A DNA stretch of 12,138 bases. Origin: DASUGM01 sp036274055 (GTDB lineage: Bacteria > Acidobacteriota > Vicinamibacteria > Vicinamibacterales > SCN-69-37). The notes beneath the pieces are model-generated. The model was not told the DNA's origin. It saw only the letters and a list, made by a program, of their open reading frames with translations, and did not search any database. Shown one piece after another: positions 7,528 through 12,138 of the stretch (the stretch's first letter is position 1; the number at the start of each line of letters is the position of its first letter). The stretch is from assembly GCA_036274055.1 (NCBI GenBank), contig DASUGM010000248.1, positions 1 to 12,138 of the forward strand, in the 5' to 3' direction. The translations under genes and the position numbers were made by a program.

Positions 7528-8603
7528 GCGCGCGTCTGCGCGTCCTCGTCGCCGGCTGCGGGCACATGGGCGCGTCGCATGCGCGCGCGTACCAAAGCAT
7601 GCCGGACGACTTCGAGATCGTCGGCCTGGTTTCGCGCGGCCAGGAATCCCGGCGCCGCCTCAACGCGGCTCTTGACGGCCGGCGCCCTGAATTCAGCGAC
7701 TTCACCGACGCACTGGCGGTCACGGCGCCGGACGCCGTGTGCATCAGCACCTATTCGGAGACGCACGCCGACTACGCCGTGGCCGCGCTCGAGGCCGGCG
7801 CGCACGTCTTTGTCGAAAAGCCGCTCGCGGATTCGATGGCAGCCGCCGCGCGCGCGATTGAGACCGCGGGGCGCGCGAAACGCGCGCTCGTCGTCGGCTA
7901 CATCCTGCAGGTGCATCCCGCGTGGCAGGCCTTCACCGGAATCGCCCGGACGCTCGGCACGCCGCTGGTCATGCGGATGAACCTCAATCAGCAAAGCTCC
8001 GGCGCCGAATGGGCGACGCACCGGAATCTGTTGCGCAGCACGTCGCCGATCGTGGATTGCGGCGTCCACTACGTGGACGTCATGTGCCGCATGACCGGAT
8101 CGCGTCCGACCAGCGTCAACGGCATCGCCGCGCGGCTCACCGAGGACATCGCCCCCGGCCAGGTCAACTACGGACAGCTGCAGGTGACGTTCGAGGATGG
8201 ATCCGTCGGCTGGTACGAAGCCGGTTGGGGTCCGATGATGAGCGAAACGGCGTTTTTCGTGAAGGACGTCATCGGCCCGCATGGCAGCGTCAGCATCGTC
8301 GCGACGGACGCGGGCGGCGCCGGCCGGTCGGCCGATCTCGGATCGCACACGAAAACCGAAGCGCTGCGCGTGCATCGCGCCGAGCTCGCGCCCGACGGAT
8401 CGTTCGCGCGCGCGGACGAGATCATCGCCATTGACGACGAACCCGACCATGATGAACTCTGCCGCCGCGAGCAGCAGGCCTTCCTCACGGCGATCCGCGA
8501 CGGCGTCGACCTGACCGATCATTGGCGGAGCGCGCTGGACAGCTTGAGAATCGTGCTTGCGGCAGATCAGTCGGCTCGTGAGGGTCGCACAATTCAGCTT
8601 TGA
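7524..8603 (+). CDS. Cytoplasmic Gfo/Idh/MocA-family oxidoreductase
   Basis: A 359-residue protein starting at GTG 7524, which overlaps the previous stop codon as GTGA, so translation is probably coupled. AAAGGGA at 7506-7512 may be its ribosome binding site, with rather long spacing. The protein opens MSARLRVLVAGCGHMGASHA with the Rossmann motif GCGHMG at 11-16. The classic EKP follows at 98-100 (VFVEKPL), and H182 and D185 lie in VDCGVHYVD, the expected catalytic set. No signal peptide is visible, unlike its upstream neighbour, so the pair may oxidise and reduce related sugars on opposite sides of the membrane. This compartment split is inference. Family membership is clear, while substrate cannot be read from sequence. 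Length is normal for the family. Confidence 0.94.
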   Translation: MSARLRVLVAGCGHMGASHARAYQSMPDDFEIVGLVSRGQESRRRLNAALDGRRPEFSDFTDALAVTAPDAVCISTYSETHADYAVAALEAGAHVFVEKPLADSMAAAARAIETAGRAKRALVVGYILQVHPAWQAFTGIARTLGTPLVMRMNLNQQSSGAEWATHRNLLRSTSPIVDCGVHYVDVMCRMTGSRPTSVNGIAARLTEDIAPGQVNYGQLQVTFEDGSVGWYEAGWGPMMSETAFFVKDVIGPHGSVSIVATDAGGAGRSADLGSHTKTEALRVHRAELAPDGSFARADEIIAIDDEPDHDELCRREQQAFLTAIRDGVDLTDHWRSALDSLRIVLAADQSAREGRTIQL

Positions 8604-8610
8604 AGGGAGA
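8603..8610 (+). promoter_or_regulatory. Strong ribosome binding site deciding the start of the first DUF1080 gene
   Basis: AAGGGAGA, overlapping the stop codon of the upstream oxidoreductase, ends six bases before the ATG at 8617. It favours 8617 over the longer in-frame ATG at 8557, which would overlap the previous gene by 47 bases and place 20 residues before the signal peptide. The nearer ATG at 8612 is in another frame. Confidence 0.65.
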
Positions 8611-8616
8611 GATGCG

Positions 8617-9339
8617 ATGGTTCGCTTCCTGACTGTCCTCGCGCTCGTCGCTCAGGTACTCACATTGCCGCGCTCGGAACAGGTCCTTCCGCAGCCCGGC
8701 TCGGAGGTCTGGCTGCAGCAGGCCGGATTCACCGCGCTCTACAACGGCCGCGACCTCAGCGGCTGGCGCGGTGGCGACACCTTCGACCATCGCAAATATC
8801 TCGCGATGTCTGAAGAAGATCGCGCCAGGCAGGATGCGGAGTGGACGGCTGACATGCGCGCGCACTGGCGCGCAGAAGGTCCGGAGCTCGTCAACGATGG
8901 CGCCGGCAAGTACGCGACAACGATCAAGGACTACGGCGACTTCGAGCTGCAGCTGCTCTACAAGACCGTGCCGCTCGCCGACTCAGGCATCTATCTCCGT
9001 GGCTGCCCGCAAGTACAGATCTGGGACCACACCAATCCCGCCGAGTTCAAGAACGGCGCCGACAAGGGCAGCGGCGGATTATGGAACAACAGTCGCGGTG
9101 CGCCGGGCAAGGATCCGCTGGTGCTCGCCGACAAGCCGTTCGGCGAATGGAATAACGTCAGAATCGTGATGGTGGGGGAGCGGGTCAGCGTCTGGCTCAA
9201 CGGTCATCTGGTCGTCGACAACGCCGTGATGGAGAACTACTTCGATCGCAAGCAGCCGGTTCCGGCGCGCGGTCCGATTCAGCTGCAGACGCACGGCGGC
9301 GAGATCCGCTGGCGCAACATCTTCATCAAGGAGCGGTGA
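8617..9339 (+). CDS. Secreted DUF1080 (PF06439) protein, probable 3-keto-glycoside hydrolase
   Basis: A 240-residue protein. Residues 1-17 (MVRFLTVLALVAQVLTL) form a signal peptide, so it acts outside the cytoplasm. The mature part is a single concanavalin-like DUF1080 domain: GFTALYNGRDLSGW at 37-50, SGIYLRG near 123-129, then PQVQIWD, GGLWNN, the conserved KPFGEWNNVRI, VWLNGHLVVDN, GPIQLQTHG and the closing strand WRNIFIKE. PF06439 is named for 3-keto-disaccharide hydrolysis, and members often lie beside Gfo/Idh/MocA oxidoreductases, as here. It is the last gene of the proposed operon, 13 bases behind the cytoplasmic oxidoreductase. Its last 14 bases overlap, tail to tail, the end of a second DUF1080 gene. 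Family confidence is high; the exact substrate is not known. Confidence 0.93.
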   Translation: MVRFLTVLALVAQVLTLPRSEQVLPQPGSEVWLQQAGFTALYNGRDLSGWRGGDTFDHRKYLAMSEEDRARQDAEWTADMRAHWRAEGPELVNDGAGKYATTIKDYGDFELQLLYKTVPLADSGIYLRGCPQVQIWDHTNPAEFKNGADKGSGGLWNNSRGAPGKDPLVLADKPFGEWNNVRIVMVGERVSVWLNGHLVVDNAVMENYFDRKQPVPARGPIQLQTHGGEIRWRNIFIKER

Positions 9340-9356
9340 TCGTCCGCACTTTGATG
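9324..9356. terminator. Hairpin over the convergent stop codons, candidate two-way terminator
   Basis: Bases 9324-9336 pair with 9344-9356 through 11 Watson-Crick pairs, one G-U pair (9330/9350) and one A-A mismatch (9332/9348), around a 7-base loop TGATCGT. The stop codons of both DUF1080 genes (9337-9339 on plus, 9326-9328 on minus) lie within it. No T run follows on either strand, so it would be a non-canonical terminator or mRNA 3'-end stabiliser. A competing 9-bp stem, CGCAACATC (9313-9321) with GATGTTGCG (9353-9361), arises because both genes end in codons for RNI. Confidence 0.5.
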
Positions 9357-10078
9357 TTGCGGAACCACACCTTGTTGCCGTGGTCCTGCAGGCCGATGCG
9401 GCCTTTCCTGGCGCGCCCGTAGCCGGGATAGTCCTTCCATTTTCCGGCGGCGACGAGCTTCTCCCACTCGGGCGTCCACAGCGTATAGTCGGCCGTCTTC
9501 GCGCCGTTCAGCCAGTGCTCGACGTGACCGCGATCGACAACGATGCGCGTGTGATTCCATTCACCGACCGGCTTCGCCGCGCGGGCGAGCGGCGGATGCA
9601 TCGCGTAGTTCGCGCCGGTGTGTTGCCACTCTTCCAGCCGGCTCGGCCAGCCGTCGTCGTCGATGATCTGGTACTCCGGGCCGGTGGCGTAGATCACCTT
9701 GTAGCCCTCTTCGACGACGTTGTAGAAGATGCCGCTGTTGGCGCGCGCCGAGAGTTTCCAGTCGACGACGAGCTCGACGTTCTCGAATTCGTCATCGGTG
9801 ACGATGTCGTGGCCGTCGCCCTGGGCGAGCGCCACCAGCGCGCCGTCCGCGATCTCCCAGCCCACCACCCCGCCGTCGCGCTGCGCTCCATGGCGGGCAA
9901 GCGCCGATTCGCCGTACAAATGCCAGCCGGCGGACGAGGCGCCGTCGAAGAGCAGGCGCCAGCCGGCGGATTTCTCTGCCGGTGACAGGGTGTTCGGCAT
10001 CTGCGTCACAGCCGGCTGAACTCCATGCGAGGCCGCCATACACGCGAGCGTCAAGGCGACGATTGAGGGTCGGAGCAT
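9326..10078 (-). CDS. Secreted DUF1080 (PF06439) protein, second copy, convergent
   Basis: A 250-residue protein. The N-terminus MLRPSIVALTLACMAASHG is a signal peptide. It has a Cys at 13, but T-L-A before it does not fit a good lipobox, so a lipoprotein is not claimed. The DUF1080 fold is clear: GWRLLFDGASSAGW (39-52), GWEIADGALVA (73-83), DEFENVELVVDWKLS (96-110), NSGIFYN (114-120), GPEYQIIDD (133-141), KPVGEWNHTRIVVD, VEHWLNG, and the final GRIGLQDHGNKVWFRNIKV. The 'EYQIIDDDG' and 'GWPSRLEEWQ' segments mark a DUF1080 subgroup different from the other copy, so the two probably act on different substrates. The gene has its own upstream TAGAAT and is therefore probably expressed separately from the plus-strand operon it meets. 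Confidence 0.93.
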   Translation of the reverse strand: MLRPSIVALTLACMAASHGVQPAVTQMPNTLSPAEKSAGWRLLFDGASSAGWHLYGESALARHGAQRDGGVVGWEIADGALVALAQGDGHDIVTDDEFENVELVVDWKLSARANSGIFYNVVEEGYKVIYATGPEYQIIDDDGWPSRLEEWQHTGANYAMHPPLARAAKPVGEWNHTRIVVDRGHVEHWLNGAKTADYTLWTPEWEKLVAAGKWKDYPGYGRARKGRIGLQDHGNKVWFRNIKVRTITAP

Positions 10079-10084
10079 GCCGTG

Positions 10085-10090
10085 ATTCTA
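10085..10090 (-). promoter_or_regulatory. Putative -10 element (TAGAAT) for the convergent DUF1080 gene
   Basis: On the minus strand TAGAAT ends six bases before the ATG at 10078. With the usual distance from -10 to the start of transcription, the first transcribed base would be the A of the ATG, giving a leaderless mRNA. No Shine-Dalgarno sequence or TTGACA-like -35 is present. Confidence 0.45.
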
Positions 10091-10169
10091 CGGCTTCAGC
10101 GCGCCTTGATGACGGTGTCGCATCCACCATCTGGAAACGTCCGCCCGGGGCTCCGCGCTTGTGTCGCGG

Positions 10170-10175
10170 TAGGAT
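10170..10175 (+). promoter_or_regulatory. Putative -10 element (TAGGAT) for the third kinase
   Basis: TAGGAT lies exactly 10 bases before the ATG at 10186, the same spacing as at kinase 2 and the HAD gene. No -35 is visible. It lies in the 107-base divergent gap between the minus-strand DUF1080 gene and kinase 3. AGG at 10176-10178 could be a very poor ribosome binding site. Confidence 0.42.
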
Positions 10176-10185
10176 AGGCGCGCCC

Positions 10186-12138
10186 ATGGCGCTCCCCGCA
10201 GGCACTCGGCTAGGTTCGTACGAAATCATCGCTCCCATCGGCGCCGGCGGCATGGGCGCCGTGTACCGTGCGCGGGATGCGCGGCTGGATCGCGAGGTCG
10301 CGATCAAGGTCCTCGCCGATGCGCTGACCGAAGACCATGCCGCCATGGCGCGGTTCGAGCGCGAGGCCGTCAGCGTCGCGAAGCTCTCGCATCCGAACAT
10401 CCTCTCGATCTTCGAATTCGGCCACGGCCCTTCGACCGACGCCGGAGCCAGCGCAGGCCACGCTGGCGCGGCCTTCGTCGTCATGGAGCTGATCGACGGC
10501 GAAACGCTCCGGACCCGTCTCGAGCACGGGCCGATCCCGCCGCGCAAGGCGGCCGCGTACGCACTCCAGATTGCCCGGGGGCTGGGCGCCGCTCACGCGC
10601 GAGGCATCGTCCATCGCGATCTGAAGCCTGAGAACGTGATGATCACGCGCGACGACCACGTGAAGATTCTCGACTTCGGTCTCGCGAAGACGGCGGCCCC
10701 GCGCCCCGACGGTTCTGAGCCCCAACTGACGCAGCTGGCGGACACGACACCCGGCACGGTGCTCGGCACCTTCGGGTACATGGCGCCGGAACAGGTCCGC
10801 GGCCTGCCGGTCGACCATCGGGCGGACATGTTCGCGTTTGGCGCGGTGCTCTACGAGATGCTCTCGGGTCAGCGCGCCTTCCGCGGCGAGACGGCTGCGG
10901 ACACCATGACGGCGATCCTCACCAGGGAACCGCCGGATCTCGATCTCGCGAAGCTGGCCATTCCTCCGGGGCTCGACCGCATCGTCCGGCGCTGCCTCGA
11001 AAAGACGGCCGACCTGCGCTTCGAGTCCGCGAACGATCTCGCCTTCGCGCTCGAAACGTTGACGACGACGTCGGGCTCGACGTCGTCCACGCTTGGCGCG
11101 GCTGCGGTGCCGGCGCCACCGGTGGCGCGCCGCTCGCGCGCGAATGTGCTGCCGTGGTTGCTTGCCGGTGTCACCGCGGTTGTCGCCGTGGCTGGCTGGT
11201 GGCCGCGCGGTTCGACGACGATCGCGGCGGCCCGCTTCGACACCTTCACGCGGATCACGGAGCTTGCCGGCGAGGAAACCGCGCCGTCGCTCTCGCCCGA
11301 CGGCACGACGGTCGCCTACGTCGTCCGCATCAACAACAGCTGGGACATCTACACGCAACGAGTCGGCGGCCGCAACGCGACGCCGATTCTGAACGATCCG
11401 CAGCGCAACGAGGGCGGCCCGGCGTTTTCGCCGGACGGCGCATCGATCGCGTTTCACGAGTCCGACACGGCCGGCGGCATTTTCATCGCCGGCGCGACCG
11501 GCGAGTCGGTGCGGCGGGTCACCGAGTTCGGGTTCCATCCGGCCTGGTCGCCCGACGGCAAGCGCATCGCGTTCACGACCGAAGAGATCATCGATCCATC
11601 CGGCCGGCAGGGCGATTCAGTGCTCTACGTGGTGGACGCCGCCGGCGGACAACCGCGCCGGGTCGTCGACGGCGACGCGGCACAGCCGTCCTGGTCGCCC
11701 GACGGCCGTCGCATCGTCTACTGGAGCAACACCGGAGGTCAGCGCGATCTGTTCACGGTCAGCGAGGCCGGCGGCGCGCGTATGGCGCTGACCAACGACA
11801 GCGCCATCGACTGGTCGCCGGTGTGGACGCCCGACGGTCGCGACGTGTATTTCTCGAGCGACCGCGGCGGCGCGATGAACCTGTGGCGCATTCCTGTCGA
11901 TCCCGCGACGGGCACGTCCACCGGCGCGCCCGAGCCGGTGACGATGGGCGCGCAGGCGTCGTCGGGCCTGCCGTCGTTCTCGAAGGACGGCAACCGGCTC
12001 GCGTTCCGGTCGCGCATTGGATCGATCAATCCATTCGAGATCCCGCTCGATCCCGTCACGCTCAAGACCGGGGAGCCGCGGCTGCTCGATTCGCGCACCA
12101 ACATTCGCGTCCCGAGCGACGTCTCGCCTGATGGATCG
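10186..12138 (+). CDS. Transmembrane serine/threonine kinase with PD40/TolB-like propeller (kinase 3, runs off the right edge)
   Basis: 651 codons are open to the window end with no stop. The start MALPAGTRLGSYEIIAPIGA matches the family. The kinase is complete: glycine loop GAGGMGAVY 19-27, K41, HRDLKPEN 143-150, DFG 163-165, APE 200-202. It belongs to a different branch from kinases 1 and 2: HRDLKPEN rather than HRDLKPAN, A25 in the glycine loop, and a different activation loop. The beta4-beta5 loop (about 79-95) is enlarged by a Gly/Ala-rich stretch. A Thr/Ser-rich linker (about 291-303) precedes an Arg-rich patch and one membrane helix at about 321-339. The propeller repeats include LSPDGTTVAY (369), FSPDGASIAF (414), WSPDGKRIAF (454), WSPDGRRIVY, WTPDGRDVYF and FSKDGNRLAF. 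The C-terminus is missing. Divergence from the second DUF1080 gene suggests shared control but does not prove it. Confidence 0.94.
   Translation, partial: MALPAGTRLGSYEIIAPIGAGGMGAVYRARDARLDREVAIKVLADALTEDHAAMARFEREAVSVAKLSHPNILSIFEFGHGPSTDAGASAGHAGAAFVVMELIDGETLRTRLEHGPIPPRKAAAYALQIARGLGAAHARGIVHRDLKPENVMITRDDHVKILDFGLAKTAAPRPDGSEPQLTQLADTTPGTVLGTFGYMAPEQVRGLPVDHRADMFAFGAVLYEMLSGQRAFRGETAADTMTAILTREPPDLDLAKLAIPPGLDRIVRRCLEKTADLRFESANDLAFALETLTTTSGSTSSTLGAAAVPAPPVARRSRANVLPWLLAGVTAVVAVAGWWPRGSTTIAAARFDTFTRITELAGEETAPSLSPDGTTVAYVVRINNSWDIYTQRVGGRNATPILNDPQRNEGGPAFSPDGASIAFHESDTAGGIFIAGATGESVRRVTEFGFHPAWSPDGKRIAFTTEEIIDPSGRQGDSVLYVVDAAGGQPRRVVDGDAAQPSWSPDGRRIVYWSNTGGQRDLFTVSEAGGARMALTNDSAIDWSPVWTPDGRDVYFSSDRGGAMNLWRIPVDPATGTSTGAPEPVTMGAQASSGLPSFSKDGNRLAFRSRIGSINPFEIPLDPVTLKTGEPRLLDSRTNIRVPSDVSPDGS
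10447..10467. repeat. Inverted repeat in the beta4-beta5 loop insertion of kinase 3
   Basis: GCCAGCG (10447-10453) and CGCTGGC (10461-10467) are perfect 7-bp arms around the 7-base loop CAGGCCA. They lie within the Gly/Ala-rich enlarged loop of kinase 3, at the same structural place as the palindrome pair of kinase 1. The sequences differ. A 7-bp match in GC-rich coding DNA may be chance. Confidence 0.4.
11064..11087. repeat. 10-bp inverted repeat in the juxtamembrane linker of kinase 3
   Basis: GACGACGTCG (11064-11073) and CGACGTCGTC (11078-11087) form a perfect 10-bp stem with the 4-base loop GGCT. It encodes the Thr/Ser-rich linker between kinase domain and membrane helix. No T run follows. 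It could be a pausing hairpin in the mRNA or a by-product of low-complexity Thr/Ser codons. Confidence 0.5.

Larger units (their letters stand above)
3145..9339 (+). other. Proposed four-gene operon: kinase 2, two oxidoreductases, DUF1080 protein
   Basis: Four plus-strand genes have gaps of 29, -4 and 13 bases. The only promoter-like hexamer I noticed is TATAAT at 3145, and no T-tailed terminator lies inside. The hairpin at 9324-9356 closes the unit. Internal start sites use Shine-Dalgarno sequences (GGAG, AAGGGAGA) or stop-start overlap, while the first gene does not. The layout implies that the kinase is made together with the sugar oxidoreductases and the hydrolase. Confidence 0.6.

Noticed and set aside
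7182..8522. Minus-strand open frame of 446 codons opposite the two oxidoreductases
   Set aside because: No family motifs and an arginine-rich shadow composition, and both genes on the plus strand are clear.
10210..11538. Minus-strand open frame of 442 codons opposite kinase 3
   Set aside because: It mirrors the kinase coding frame, shows no domain of its own, and has no start signal.

Overview
The window reads as GC-rich chromosomal DNA, probably from an Acidobacteriota member of the Vicinamibacteria type. This is inferred from gene content, not from a marker gene. It has several serine/threonine kinases fused to PD40/TolB-like propellers that open with the 'AGTRLGxYEI' start typical of that phylum, a Tat-exported Gfo/Idh/MocA oxidoreductase, and two secreted DUF1080 proteins.

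Layout. (1) At the left edge the 5' end of a HAD-like hydrolase runs leftward out of the window. (2) Divergent from it are two tandem transmembrane kinases, 285-3098 and 3161-5887. Their kinase domains are nearly the same and their C-terminal propellers are very different. (3) Close behind the second kinase, on the same strand, are a Tat-signal Gfo/Idh/MocA oxidoreductase (5917-7527), a cytoplasmic Gfo/Idh/MocA oxidoreductase (7524-8603, overlapping the first by 4 bases) and a secreted DUF1080 protein (8617-9339). The gaps are 29, -4 and 13 bases, so 3161-9339 looks like one operon. (4) A second DUF1080 gene (10078-9326, minus strand) runs into the operon tail to tail, and the two coding regions overlap by 14 bases under a shared hairpin. 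(5) Divergent from it, a third kinase-propeller gene starts at 10186 and runs off the right edge.

How the parts may work together. DUF1080 (PF06439) proteins are annotated as 3-keto-disaccharide or 3-keto-glycoside hydrolases and often sit beside Gfo/Idh/MocA oxidoreductases that oxidise sugar C3. A plausible reading is a periplasmic and cytoplasmic 3-keto-sugar route for glycoside breakdown, with a membrane kinase as first gene of its operon. In the kinases the N-terminal catalytic domain should be cytoplasmic and the propeller periplasmic, so they could report on an envelope or sugar signal. The kinase-to-pathway link is inference.

Regulatory pattern. Genes that start transcription units have a TANNNT-like hexamer 6-10 bases before the ATG and no clear Shine-Dalgarno sequence, which suggests leaderless or very short-leader mRNAs. 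Two operon-internal genes have good Shine-Dalgarno sequences. The first kinase also carries a pair of GGGGTC-A/T-GACCCC palindromes inserted in frame in its catalytic domain. No tRNA, rRNA, CRISPR array, insertion sequence or integrase was seen, and no gene-free stretch exceeds 300 bases.
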